Assembly (NCBI GenBank): GCA_015680685.1
Contig: MNCI01003374.1
Location: 1-64,000, forward strand
Source: Gnetum montanum
Taxonomy: Eukaryota; Streptophyta; Gnetopsida; Gnetales; Gnetaceae
Reading direction: 5' to 3'
Length of the DNA stretch: 64,000 bases
In this document: piece after piece, positions 1 through 11,229 of the stretch
Position numbering within the stretch: position 1 is the first letter of the stretch
Layout of the letters: every line of letters begins with the position of its first letter
Notes under the pieces: model-generated
Databases searched by the model: none
What the model was told of the DNA's origin: nothing
The model's input: the letters and a program-made list of their open reading frames with translations, nothing else
Program-made: the position numbers and the translations under genes

Positions 1-105
1 AAATTATTGGTCAATATCCAGCAAACCAAACCTTTCCATGAGCCTCAAATAGCCAGTACTAACACTACCTTTGTTGATGGACTACCATGCTCCTTATTTT
101 AGATC
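1..105 (+). pseudogene. Integrase C-terminal tail of element A
   Basis: Frame 1 reads NIQQTKPFHEP, which matches NIQQVKPFHEP-like sequence at the end of the F integrase (31793-31825). This is the extreme C-terminus of a Ty3/Gypsy pol polyprotein. The catalytic core lies outside the window and the reading frame stops soon afterwards. It carries no activity by itself. Confidence 0.6.
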
Positions 106-1263
106 TTCTCCTTACAACTTAGGTGTGGGGGAGATGGCCACTAATGCTAACTATCCTAAGCCCTCAGTTCCCTTTACCTTTTTTGTTTTACACATTTTTT
201 CATATTTACTTATTTTTTTTTACACCATTGTTAACATTTTTACTATTTCTTTGTTTGCTTTATTCTTACTCATCACATAATACATGCTCATGATGGTGGG
301 ATGTACTATAATGGTGTTGATTGCTAATGTTTGGTTTTTGCCTTTGACTTTCAATATTAATGCTAAGATATGGTTTCTTTTGATAAAATAGGCAATGAGT
401 TCATGTCATCTGTTCATCCATGCAACTCCATGGTCTTCCTTTGTTTTGGAAATGTACTGTCCCTTTTTCTAAGTAAACTTATTAAAGAATTGGTGGCTTA
501 GTACTCTTTGAATCAAGGAAAGATTCAAATGGATGGAAAAGGATGTGCCCTCAAGGGGATTCGATGCAATTGTGTTGGCTATTCTCTTAGGTACTTGGAT
601 TTTTTTCATAAAGTCTTATGCCATTCCACTATTGCCTAATATATCAAGAAGTTGACTAAATCAAATAAGTCTTTGCATGATGTGGTTCTCACAAAAAAAA
701 AATGGTGGGAATTCAAAGCACACCCCTTAGACATAATAACAGAACATGGGCTACAAGCACTCGTTATGGCACTAGAAATACATGTTATCCATGCTTGAAA
801 GTTTTCTCTAACTAAGGCCCTTTCTTGCTTCCTACTCTTCTGTTATTTTCTTATTAGAATAGTAGTTGCTTTATAGAAGCATTCTTGTTGCTTCAGGACG
901 ATGGATTGGTCAAGTGTGTTGATGTGAGGTCACTGGATGTGGTTAGTTTGAATATGGATTTGGTTAGCTTGATTATGTGGTCATGGATGAACAACTGTGT
1001 GCACAATTTTGATATTAGCAACAATGCACCTCATTTTCTTTTCTCTCTCTCTCTTTTTCCAAGTTGTCAAGTAAAGGTCTAGATGTCATCTATGTATGGT
1101 GTTCACCACAATGGGTATGAACACCAATGTTGTAATATGTTTGCTGATCTGTTCACCAGGCACTTTAAGTCTGTCATTCCATGTCACTTTTAGATTGTCG
1201 TACAATCAATAATCTCATACCTTCCCAATATTTTGTAAGGAACTCAAGGACAAGTTTTCATTC

Positions 1264-1276
1264 AGTCGTGGGGGTA
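1264..1276 (+). other. Polypurine tract of element A
   Basis: AGTCGTGGGGGTA lies directly before the LTR start. The same tract, preceded by a conserved block (GGACAAGTTTTCATTCA), occurs before the 3' LTRs of F and D and, reversed, B and C. It primes plus-strand DNA synthesis in Ty3/Gypsy elements. Confidence 0.75.
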
Positions 1277-2128
1277 TGATAAGTTGTAATATCGGGATCG
1301 GAATATTGAATCTGTGATATCGGTTCTGTGATATCAGAGCTTGCCAAGCGATATCAGACATCCGATGTCAGAACCTATCTCATTGCCTATAAATAAGAGG
1401 CAGGTGCACTCGGTTTGACAATAGGTTAGTTAGTTTTCTAAGTCCCTTACTCGAACTCTTGCAGTTTTTCCTTCTCAAAGTTAGAATCATTTTTGAGTGC
1501 CCACAGGAGGGGTCATAAAGTGAAAAAATCTTTATTCGAGCATTGTATACCTGAGCATACCTTATGTTCAAAAATAAAGACGAACTTTGTGATAAGCCTT
1601 GTAGCATTCAGAATAGCTTATTTATTACCTTTAATATTATTTACAGTTCTTTAATGCTTTCATAAGTTAATTACTTTTGCTTTTATTGATTCATTAATTT
1701 TCAAAAGTAAGCACACTTAGTACGACCACTTCGACCATACATGAAACACTTGGTAACCCGGTAACAATTAGCATTTGGTAATCCCAATAGTGTTGCACTG
1801 GTTCAGGATGTGTATGGAGAGTGGGAATGGATGTTGGTGTTAGGACTAGTTAGAGCATAGTTGATTAGTTAAATTAAATTAGTTAATTATTTCATTTCTC
1901 CATTTTAAGTGCCATGAACATAAAACATAAAAACCATAAAAATCACATACCTCAAGTTTACATAGCGATACAATCGTGCCATACAAGTAAGCTTGGGAAG
2001 ACAATGATCGCCTAACCCATCCTTGTTCTAGGAAGGTGCATAAGCACTTAGTCCTTGGAGTTCGACTGGATCGCGCATGAACGCTCATATTCGTATGGTT
2101 GAGCGTAGGGGTACCTTGCTGCTCATCA
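1277..2128 (+). repeat. 3' LTR of element A (852 bp)
   Basis: It starts TGATAAGT after the polypurine tract and ends GCTCATCA at 2128. U3 holds several GATATC motifs (1317-1360). A TATA box (TATAAATA) is at 1388-1395. The R/U5 part has the ATAAAGACGA block (about 1574-1583) and the GGTAACCCGGTAAC block shared with the LTRs of B, C, D, F and H. Confidence 0.85.
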
Positions 2129-3026
2129 ACTTCATATTATATGAAAATTAATAGTAATACACTTTTATTTATTTTTAAACTAACATGCTAAAAGTCTTCC
2201 CCAAGCCAAAATGATACATAACTGAAGAATAAGGGTCCATTTATAAGTAGAAGGATCACATGCAACATGACATGTGATTTGGATACATGTGTAAAAAGTA
2301 TAATTTTATGAAAATCCTTTTGAAGCGGAAGAAACATGGCTTGAAATGGTTTCTAAATGAAAAAAATAGAAAAAAAACCTTATGCATAAGTACTGGTGGT
2401 GTAAAACTCACAATGAAATTTATGGATATGTTGTATATCTATGTTCTATTTATATCTATATCTTGTTAACTTTTTTGAACTATCTTACTTCACATGACAT
2501 TTACAAGCCATCATTACTCTTTATATTTTTTTTATCATTTTTAATCGTTAGCATTTTAATAAGTCCATTTCTTATTTTCTCACTTTAGCTGATACCCTTA
2601 AGGTTCTCGTGTGGGGAGGGGAGAGAGAGAGAGGAGAGGGGGAGGGTGTTAAACCTCAACAACATGAATAATAATATTAAAATAATCATAGTTCATCACA
2701 TTAACAAAGAAAATGTCCAAAAAAGACCAATGATTTTAGAGATGCCTTCTTAGATTTTCATCTTTACAATGAATCCTAGAAAACCTTCCCTCTAGGATAG
2801 GAGAAGAATTAGGACTTAGCCTTATTCAAAAGCACCCTTGTGCATTTTTACTTCTTACTAAAGGATTTATTGTAAAGAGATGGAGAAAACTCTCTCTAAA
2901 GACAAAATAATACAGCAATCAAAAATAATGAACAAATAACAACAGAAGCTAAAATTTACCCAATCTTGAGCCTCTAAAATAGAAATAGATTAATAATATG
3001 AAAAATAAATTAAATGTTTAACTTTT
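2129..3026. other. AT-rich spacer, no gene seen
   Basis: Between elements A and B. Stops are frequent in all frames. The only structured sequence is a purine-rich GA microsatellite at 2611-2646. I see no TE signature, RNA gene or exon-like ORF. Confidence 0.6.
2611..2646 (+). repeat. GA-rich microsatellite
   Basis: A purine-only stretch of GGGGAGGGGAGAGAGAGAGA type that degenerates into GAGAGGGGGAGGG. It is a simple-sequence repeat with no evident function. Confidence 0.8.
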
Positions 3027-3031
3027 ACTAG

Positions 3032-3542
3032 TGATGAGTGGCGAGGTACCCCTACACTCAACCATATCAATACAAGCGTAGCACACGCGATCTAGTCGAA
3101 CTCCATAGACTAAATGCCTACACGCCTCATGGAACACTTAAGGTTAACCATTCGTTGTCTTTCCAAACTTACTTGTAGTTGTCACGGTGTATGGTTAAGT
3201 AAGTTCGAGGTATATGATTTTTATATCTTTTTATGGTTTTATCTCCTATGCTAACAAGGTGAAGGGTTGAGAAACTAATTACTAACTCTAACTAATGAAC
3301 TAAGTCTAAATTACCTAGCGTCAGCATCCNTGGAGTGATTAATCTACCAAAGTTTCCCTACTTCTAGTTTAGGATGAGGAAACAAGGGAGAGCCACCTCT
3401 TATTTATAGATTTGGTGACGGACCTCGATATTGCGTATGCGATATCGTAGGGGACGACGTGATATCGCATGGGATGCAATATTGTGACTGCCGCGATATC
3501 GCGTACGTGATATCGTGGCCCATGTGATATCATGTCTCATCA
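3032..3542 (-). repeat. 3' LTR of element B (left), shortened at a gap
   Basis: It begins TGATGAGTGGCGAGG and ends CTCATCA on the plus strand. It matches the right LTR at both ends, but a single N at 3330 stands where the right LTR has about 500 bp more (roughly 7855-8355). This is therefore a collapsed assembly gap or a deletion, not a short LTR type. Confidence 0.85.
3330..3330. other. One-base assembly gap inside the B left LTR
   Basis: A single N flanked by GCATCC and TGGAGTG. Those two flanks lie about 500 bp apart in the sister LTR. Confidence 0.9.
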
Positions 3543-3798
3543 TACCTCCATGACTGAATGAAAACTCATCCTCGAGTTCCTTACAAAATATTGGGAAGGT
3601 ATGGAATTATTGATTGAATGACCATTAATGGTGGAATGGGGTGATAGACTCAACGTGCCCAGTGAACATATCAACAAGAAACATACCTTAGTATCAACAT
3701 CATGACTTAAGGGTAAAAACCAACATTAGTAATCAACATGAAAACAGTTCATACCATCATTTCGAACACTTATTGGTGACAGACTTATAGGATGGATC

Positions 3799-3817
3799 AC
3801 ACACACACACACACACA
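3799..3817. repeat. CA dinucleotide microsatellite
   Basis: An uninterrupted CA run in the 3' untranslated region of B. Confidence 0.85.
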
Positions 3818-3841
3818 AAATGATGAAAAAGTATAATGATG

Positions 3842-4014
3842 TTGTAAAACAAAAACAAGAAAAGTTAAAGAAATTTGTAAAAGAAAAATGTGTAAGACAA
3901 AAATGTGTAAAACAAAATTGTGTAAAACAAAAACGTGTAAAACAAAAATGTGTAAAACAAAAACGTGTAAAACAAAAACGTGTAAAACAAAAATGTGTAA
4001 AACAAAAATTGAAG
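3842..4014 (-). repeat. 15-bp tandem array in the B 3' untranslated region
   Basis: About ten copies of GTGTAAAACAAAAAC or close variants, which read TTTTTGTTTTACACA on the element's own strand. The same T-rich word occurs once or twice, unamplified, in A (near 180-200) and F (near 31995-32030). The array looks like a local expansion of a shared 3' motif. Long ORFs across it in both directions are translations of the repeat. Confidence 0.85.
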
Positions 4015-4084
4015 AAGAACTGTGGGCCCCATATGATTAGCATAGGTGGCCATCTCCCCCATGATTGAATGGAAAGGGAGAGAT

Positions 4085-4936
4085 CTAAAATAATGAGTGC
4101 CTGTTTGAATTTCGTAGAAGTGCCCAACTTCTTCCCATTAATGTTCTTAGATTAAGGGGTGGAAGTTGGCGATGCTCATATTCCAACGTATCTATGCCTT
4201 TGTTGTTGGCATGGTTTGTCTCCTCACTTCGTTCCATGCATATTGATTTGTTCTTCTGAGTAGCTGTCAACCATGGGGTGTCTACTACTTGTGTGGTTAC
4301 TACATACAGGCATCTTTGTTTCAAAGTTTCAAGGGCACACCTACTGCATGGAGGAGATGTGGAACATTCCTCCATGTCATCACCCAATGAATCACTGTAT
4401 GTGATGCATGGAACTTTCTTCTTATCAATCTTTTCATAAATATTTATCTTAGAGATTTCCAAGGAAAGATCGCAGATCCTAAGGCGTGCGTCTACTATAC
4501 TCAGCCATGCCCTTCACATTATAATTGGGAAGTCCCCTTCATTGTTGTTGACTTCAATCACTAGGAAATCATTTGGGTAGGACCAACCACACACAGTGGT
4601 AACAATTTCCTCCACCAATCCCAAGGGAATGGTGATGGACTGGTCTACTAGCTCTAGTTGGATGTTGCTCTTCTTAAGTTGGGGTAGGTTCCAGGCATGA
4701 TACATCTCTTATGAAATTAAGTTGACTCCGGAACCTGAGTCAAGAAGAGCCCGATGTGGTTCATTCCTAGCAATTTGTAGGTAGATTAAGGGACTCCCAG
4801 GGTTAGTTAGTTTCCTGGGAAGGTGGCCTCCCTTAATCCAGTCGGTAACGGTATGTGTTAACATAACCGTATGTGTTAAGCTTTGTTGTTGAATTGAAGG
4901 GTGCTCCGAAGTTTTAATTGTTGGAGGAGTGTACAT
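4085..4936 (-). pseudogene. Element B retropepsin (protease) region
   Basis: Encodes an aspartic protease of retroviral type, which would process the Gag-Pol polyprotein. The minus-strand translation carries the active-site motif LLDSGSGVNLIS (aspartate codon at 4739-4741). The flap and downstream part follows, with WSYPNDFLV and PIIMGRAWL-like sequence (about 4490-4590). The catalytic DSG is intact. The ORF is split by stops near 4705 and 4480. Gag lies upstream on the same strand. Downstream, where RT should start, the sequence changes abruptly to 3' untranslated sequence, which marks the pol deletion junction near 4085-4110. Confidence 0.7.
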
Positions 4937-4948
4937 TGACTCAACCGC

Positions 4949-7415
4949 TTATTGTTGCGAGAGTTTGTCTGGGCTTTTGATTTTGAAGAAGGGTCTTCTC
5001 TTTTTACAGTTGTCAGAACCAGTAGTAGGTTGAATATTTACAGCTCTCGTAGTGTGACATTGCTGCGGTTGAGTAGGAAGTTCCCCTTGCACTGTTGGAG
5101 CTGGAGGTGTTATGGGAACTATAGGTGGAAGAGGTGAGGATGGATTAGGAGGATGGTGTGGGTATGGAGTATCTCCCGGAGGATAAGGAGTCCTCCTAAA
5201 GTACTCCTGAACTTGGTAGTGATGGTGGGGAGTTGTGTGACCCATAGAGTCACTTGGAGAAATTGACTGCTGCAGATAATAACCATATGAATCAGGCTAC
5301 CGGTAAGGGTACTGTTGTTTTGACGGTGGCATCCCCCATGACTGTGGGTATTACCACTGCTAATGTTGTCCAATGGGTTGTGGTGAAGTTCCATTTGGAT
5401 AATACGTTAACGGTTGGTGGAACTATCTTGGGTTACCTTGGGGATAAGGTAACCTTCGGGGTGTCTACCATTGATTAAGTCTCAGATTAAGTGCATACAC
5501 CCCAGACTCCTGTAGATGTGAGATGATTGGGCAACATCCCTTAGGATGGTCATAGTGGCAGATCTCACATCCACCGTCATCATCTGTGTCTGAATCCACA
5601 ACCTCATCAGAGTTAGTGATTTTTCCCTTACCCTTGTTATGTGCAGGGCCTAAATCTCTTCGCTTTGTCTTACCTTTGTCACTACTTTGTTCCACCTTAG
5701 ACTCTTCTACGATTTTCAAAATAGTTTCAATTTTAGAGTCTAAGGAACTCCTGTTTGCTACTTTGTCACTACTTTGTTTCACCTTAGACTCTTCTACGAT
5801 CTACCTTAGCTACTATTTCTGTTATCAACTTTTGAATTGGCAAGGTTTTCCTGTTCACCAACTCTTCAATTGGTGAGTCATCCTCTTCATCGCAAAATTT
5901 CACTCCCTTCTTTCGAAGAGAGGGATCACGGTTGTATTCTTCCACACTTTCCCTTTTTCATAGCTCACCTTCTTCTTTTGCTACTTGCTCTAACAAGCAA
6001 TGAACTTCATGGGATCTAAGTTGTGATAGTCTCCCTTGGGCATAAGTCCCAAGGGTTCTTCTAGTTTCATGCCTTAGCCCATCCACAATGTGGCAAAGTT
6101 GAGCGTATCCATGGCCCAAGCAATGATGTAATAATGTGTAGTAGCAAGCCATGGTAGCATCCAAGGGTTTGTGATTTCCTTGCTTCCATCCTTGGATCTA
6201 CTTACGCAAATTGGACACTTTGGAGTATGTTTGATACTTATTGTTGAACAAATCTAACATCATACTCAACCTCCTGATGGTCTCTGGTTCTAAGAACCGG
6301 TACCAACTCTCTGCTTCCTTGATGAGTGTCCTAGGAAACAACTTAAGTTTCTGCCACTCGTTCTCTATATTTTGCAAGGTGTAGGCATCGTGGAATGCCT
6401 ATAAATGATGTTGCGGATCCGCGTTGTATCCCCCTTCAAAGAGTGGGATGTCATTCATGTCTAAATGCCTGATCTGACTATCTTTTAAATGCCTTGTTGG
6501 GATTCTCATTGCCTCCGTTATGTCAAGCATACTTTGGGTTGCAAGTAGGGGCTCATCATGATCATCTCTTTCATGACACCTATGATGTCTTTGTTGTTCC
6601 CTACTTTCCCTTTGTTCATGCCCTTTTCCTCTCTCTCGACTCTCTCATCGAGGTCTCTCATTTGCCTTACTCTTATCCTCTCCATTATGCCCTTCATGGT
6701 TACACCTTGATGTGGAAGGAGAGGGTGACTGATGTGAAGAAGGGGAAGAAGAAGGAGAACCATCGCCATGGCGATGTTTCCTACCTTCTCTTCTATGGCT
6801 TTGGCCTCGATCGTGGTGATGATCTAAGTGCTCGTCCTTGTATTTTGTTGTTGTTCCCTCAGTGAATAGTTGGTGTTCATGGGCATCAGAACTAGGGTTG
6901 TGTATCATTGACCATAGGTTCTTATACCCCACCTCCTCACTTTCATTAAGAGGAGGAACATCTCTTGATAGCGAACCAGTTATAAGTGGTTCACCATCTC
7001 TAGTTTCACTTAGGATGTGCGGGACCTCCTTGCCCTTCAACAATGTATGTTGGCTCTCCTGCCTTGAGTCCCTCATACGTTGTAAATCTATGGGATGATA
7101 ATCCCTTATGTCAAAGTCTGCTACAACTTATTCAACATATAATTCTATCATGCCAGTCTGTGCCAAAGCACGGAGAAGCATGTTAGGGACTGATCGATCT
7201 AGAGGTAACACTATGTTACCAAACAAATCTCTCCAGTGCATCTGTTCGTCTTGATGAAGGATAAAAGTATAATCAAGTATATACTCATCAGGATGAGTAT
7301 ATGTCACTTTGTATTGTTGAGGAACTGGCTGATTGAGGTTATGTGTTTTTGATTACCAACTGTTCTTTGTATGATCCTTAGGCAATGTGCTCTTGTGAGA
7401 AGAAGAAGAAGACAT
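4949..7415 (-). pseudogene. Element B gag (autonomous-lineage type), decayed
   Basis: Encodes a capsid/nucleocapsid precursor. The likely ATG is at 7413-7415, about 125 bp after the primer site, with a serine-rich N-terminus. An N-terminal segment (YTHPDEY, then LLRALAQTGM) matches the start of element H gag. The retrotransposon-gag core lies at about 6180-6450, and a conserved QVAKEEGEL segment at 5958-6164. A nucleocapsid-like CEICHYDHPKGCC, a short CCHC variant, is at 5465-5580. A proline-rich C-terminus at 4949-5245 matches F gag at 27903-28060. A short duplication (VEESKV-QSSDK) lies around 5680-5820. Many stops and frameshifts are present, so the protein cannot be made. Confidence 0.75.
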
Positions 7416-7540
7416 GATGTATTGTAGGTGTGCTAACTTTACCATTATATAATTTTTTGTTTGATTAACCCTAAGGTTTTTTTAAGCTCCCAACGATGTA
7501 AATGATCTCTTATGTCCTACTTAGTGCACAAACACTTAGT

Positions 7541-7556
7541 CCCCGGACGATGCCAA
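7541..7556 (-). other. Primer binding site of element B (tRNA-Asp type, mutated)
   Basis: On the minus strand TTGGCATCGTCCGGGG directly follows the LTR. The plant tRNA-Asp 3' end would predict TGGCGCCGTTGCCGGGG. It is thus a diverged tRNA-Asp site and fixes the minus orientation. Confidence 0.75.
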
Positions 7557-8561
7557 TGATGAGTAGCGAGGTACCCCTACACTCAACCATACGAATACGA
7601 GCGTAGCACACGTGATCCGATCGAACTCCGTAGACTAAATGCCTACACGCCTCATGGAACACTTAAGGTTAACCATTCGTTGTCTTTCCAAACTTACTTG
7701 TAGTTGTCACAGTGTATGGTTAAGTAAGTCCGAGGTATATGATTTTTATATATTTTTATGGTTTTATCTCCTATGCTAACAAGGTGAAGGGTTGAGAAAC
7801 TAATTGCTAATTCTAACTAATGAACTAATTCTAAATTACCTAGCGTCAGCACCCGTTCCCACTTACCATACACACCCTAAACCGATGCAACCGTGGCTAC
7901 CAAACGCTAATTGTTCCTGGGATCACCACGCGTAACGCACGTGCTCGAAGTGGTCGTACTGAGGCACTTAACTAGGAGGAAAGGGTTGAGAGAACCTAAT
8001 CTAGCCTAAGTGCGATAAGCAGTCGATTCCTTGATTATTTGTACACATCTTTGTGCACGACTACCACTGGGATTACCAAGTGCAGATCCTAGATACGCCA
8101 CTGGGTTACCAAGTAGTCACACTTAGATGCTCGTAATCAAGTCGTACTCATTCTGCATTCTAGGATTTTAAGGGTGAGAGAGAAAGCAATAAATAACATT
8201 AAAATAAAATCCTATTCCATGCACTGCAAGGTTTATCCAGGAAGCTCATCTTTATTTCTGTACACAACTTGTGTTCAGGTACAATGTTGTTCGAATAAAG
8301 ATCCGTTCACTTTAGGACTCCTACTGCGGGCACATGGAAAATATTCTATCTCTGGAGTGATCAATCTACCAGAGTTTCCCTACTTCTAGTCTAGGATGAG
8401 GAAACAAGGGAGAGCCGCCTCTTATTTATAGATTTGGCGGCGGACCGCAATATCGCATACGCGATATTGTAGGGGACGACGTGATATCGCGTACGCGATA
8501 TTGCATGGGATGCGATATCGCGACTGCCGTGATATCGCATACGTGATATCACGTCTCATCA
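7557..8561 (-). repeat. 5' LTR of element B (right, 1005 bp)
   Basis: It begins TGATGAGTAGCGAGG and ends CTCATCA on the plus strand. The TATA box (TATAAATA on the minus strand) is at 8423-8430. U3 at 8450-8555 is full of GATATCGCG and GTACGCGATA words, including a near-perfect 20-bp palindrome at 8483-8502. The flanking ACTAG is the target duplication. Confidence 0.9.
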
Positions 8562-8639
8562 ACTAGGAGTGTTTTTTTTTACTTCAAGCTATAGCTATGT
8601 TATTGTTGTTAAAAAACAACTACACACTAAAGCTTCCAA

Positions 8640-10480
8640 ATAAAGTAGAGAACAAGTAGTTGAATATACTTCCAAATGCAAAGAAATAAACTAGATAAAT
8701 GGTTGAATGTCAAGAATGATTTCATTGATACTTGCTTGAAAGTTGTTACAAATTATGTATGTCCATTTGCATGCATGTTGTGCAATAGGACACTTAAAAA
8801 AATTATAAGAAAATGAGTCTTTACTTCCACAAAGGGAACATTAAGAAGAAACAATTCTCATATGTTTAAAAAGAGTGTTGATAGAAAGACGTTGATGAAT
8901 AAGGCACCTTAAAAGATATAAATATTTGGAAATATAGGAATTCTTTAAATATCTTTCATTTTCCTCATCCAAAAGTGTAGTTATAATTACATTTTCTAGG
9001 CCTTATTAGATGTTTTATGAATAAAAGCATTCTCTATAATAATATTATATGAAACTTTGAAATTAAAAGGAAAAACAAATTTTCCATCATTTAAAACTGG
9101 AAAAACCTCATAGAAACTATTATTAACCTTAAATAAATTCTCAAGATCAATAATTAATTTTTTAAAATCCTCTTTTTTTTGTTTTTTGTTTTGGCTTTGT
9201 ATTCAAACCATAGAGGTTAGAAGCCTCCTTCAATGGAATCTATCTATTATACATACATAGATATGAAACTACAGTGATACAAATCTTGCTTCATGATGCA
9301 TTCAAACTAAATGAATTAGAGTCCCAGGCTCCTTTATTAAAAGGTAGCCACTATGGGCTAATTTTCTTGAGCATATCTTCACAAACCGTAATATGATTAT
9401 AATACTAATACTTGCCAAGCTTGCACTATGTCTACTAAATTTGTTTAAGAATTGAAGAACCATGAATCAAAATTGCCTAAAGAAAAAAGAAACATTCAAA
9501 AAATTTATTAAAAGATGAACTCTTATCATTTATAGGTTTTCATTATATAAGTCTATTTATTGAAAGGAGCATTCAAATATCATATCTGTCAATGGATTTT
9601 GCAATTCATTTTGTTATAAGAGAAATGCCCTAGTTATAACAATTAATGAGACTAAGTCCTTCATATTTCTTGTTGCTAGTACAAATATTCCAAGTAATTC
9701 TAGAAAATCCTTTTAGATGTTGCTTAGCAGACCAAAGAAATCAATAAATAATCAATTCTATCATAACAAGTTTTAAAAGGACCCCAACAACTAAAGTATA
9801 AATTTGAATTAATTAAAGTATTTAACTAATAACTAAAACTTTGTTAACAATGATGAGGTTTTTTTCTTTTTATTTATCAAACTTCTTTTTAATTTTATCA
9901 ACCACATAATATCACAAAATAGTAAAATTAGGCTTAAAAGAAAAAGGTATTCCTAAATTTTTGAAGAAAATTTTATTTTTCAATATTTTTAAAGGCTTGA
10001 GAGTAACCCACTAGTCAATATTGTGATTACAATAAACAACAAACTTAAGATAATTGATATAAGAGCCATATAACAAATAGTAATCCTCTACTCTAGTTAA
10101 TAAAGTATTGATATGTTGCATAGGATTGTTAATCATATAAAAAAAGAGTCATCTATAACGTTGATGTTAAGTTATTACATACCTTGATCATCAATTGAAA
10201 TTTCTTCAATTGCAAATTATAATCTACATTATGTGAAAGAAAGTCTACAATATTAATAAAAAGATAGGGGTCTAGGGGACAACCTTCTAAAGAGAAATGA
10301 AGAAATTAATTAGAAACTTATAATAATCCAAAATATTACAAGGGTCTCCCTGTTTACTTTGACAAGTAATCTAAATGACTCTTGTGAGTTTGTCAAAGCC
10401 AAACACCAAAACTTTTCCAATATAATTTTTATTAAATAGAATAGCATCACCTCTTTTATTAACTTCATGAGTAGTAGAAT
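8640..10480 (-). pseudogene. L1-type LINE remnant: reverse transcriptase and zf-RVT region
   Basis: The minus-strand translation, in several frames, gives pieces typical of plant L1 RT. EGCPLDPYLF (about 10260-10290) stands for the usual QGCPLSPYLF, SYINYLKFVVYC near 10030, LGIPFS near 9950 for YLGIPL, and YEGLSLIN near 9660 for GGLGLINL. A cysteine-rich C-terminus SLCGSKDSF..FFKCPIAQ..W (8790-8850) resembles the zinc-finger-like zf-RVT domain. The RT active site falls in frameshifted sequence. The 5' half and the endonuclease were not recognised. It is an old, dead copy between elements B and C. Confidence 0.6.
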
Positions 10481-11229
10481 AAATAGTGCAGTTTTTTAAA
10501 ATGTATTTTCTAATAAAAATAATATCATGCATTGAAATATTAATTTCTTACAAGAAAAAGAACACTTGGAGATAAATGCCAATTTGAAAGATATTCCCCA
10601 ACAATATTTTCTTGGGATTTATCAACAATGACCTAAACATTCAATGATAAAACTAACATTGAGATATGGGGGAGTAAGCCCCCTTTCTTAAATTTATAAG
10701 CTAATCATTTGTTTCACAATCCATGTCATTAATAAATGTAAAAGCATTATCCAATGAGAAAAATTTGGAACAATAGTAGAAGTAGATAGATAAGGTAATA
10801 CCTCACAAGTATTTGAATTAAAATTAGTATCAATAGTCAAAATCTTTTTGCATTATACTAAGCAAAACCCATATGCATCAACACTTTTATTACTAGTCCC
10901 TACTAAAAAAACCTTTTTTTCTAAAGAAGAATCTCTTTAGGTATTGAGAGCTTACTAAAATATTTAAATTTAAAAGGATTAGTAAAAGGTTAAGAAGTTG
11001 TTGAAAAATATTTCATTTTTTCTTATTAAAAATTACCATTATTTACCTTTTTTTGAGAATTATTGTTTCTTTTCCTCATGAATAACTATTTTATTGAGAA
11101 TAGGGTAGATTCCAATAACATGGCTTCATGACAACAATAACCGCAATAGCATTGTAGTAACAGTGATGCATGTCTTTCTTCATTAACACATAAGTGTTGA
11201 TGTAAGCATAATAAATGCTTATATAAATA
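10481..11229. other. AT-rich spacer, no gene seen
   Basis: This could include more decayed LINE sequence upstream of the L1 RT, but I find no motif that supports it. All frames are stop-rich. Confidence 0.5.

Larger units (their letters stand above)
1..2128 (+). mobile_element. Element A: 3' part of a Ty3/Gypsy retrotransposon, cut by the window start
   Basis: Only the last codons of integrase, the 3' untranslated region and the 3' LTR are present. Bases 1-105 read like the end of the pol ORF of element F (31780-31910), including the shared stretch around GGGGGAGATGGCC at 124-137. The block at 690-760 (AATTCAAAGCACACCC and following) also matches F at 32600-32660. The LTR ends at 2128. The next five bases are ACTTC, but the 5' copy of the target duplication lies outside the window, so this boundary rests on the LTR terminus alone. 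Confidence 0.8.
3032..8561 (-). mobile_element. Element B: complete insertion, gag-pro only, pol-deleted Ty3/Gypsy
   Basis: It is bounded by perfect 5-bp target duplications ACTAG (3027-3031 and 8562-8566). The LTRs read on the minus strand, with a tRNA-Asp-type primer site beside the right LTR and the polypurine tract beside the left LTR. About 4 kb of interior holds gag and protease remnants. After the protease the sequence runs straight into the 3' untranslated region (about 4085-4110), so RT, RNase H and integrase are missing. The gag-pro matches F and H rather than C and D, so it is a deletion derivative of the autonomous lineage. Confidence 0.9.

Noticed and set aside
3726-4127. ORFs of 133 and 82 codons across the B 3' region
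   Set aside because: Both read the 15-bp array (FCFTHFCFTRF and VKQKCVKQKR). Low-complexity repeat translation, not genes.
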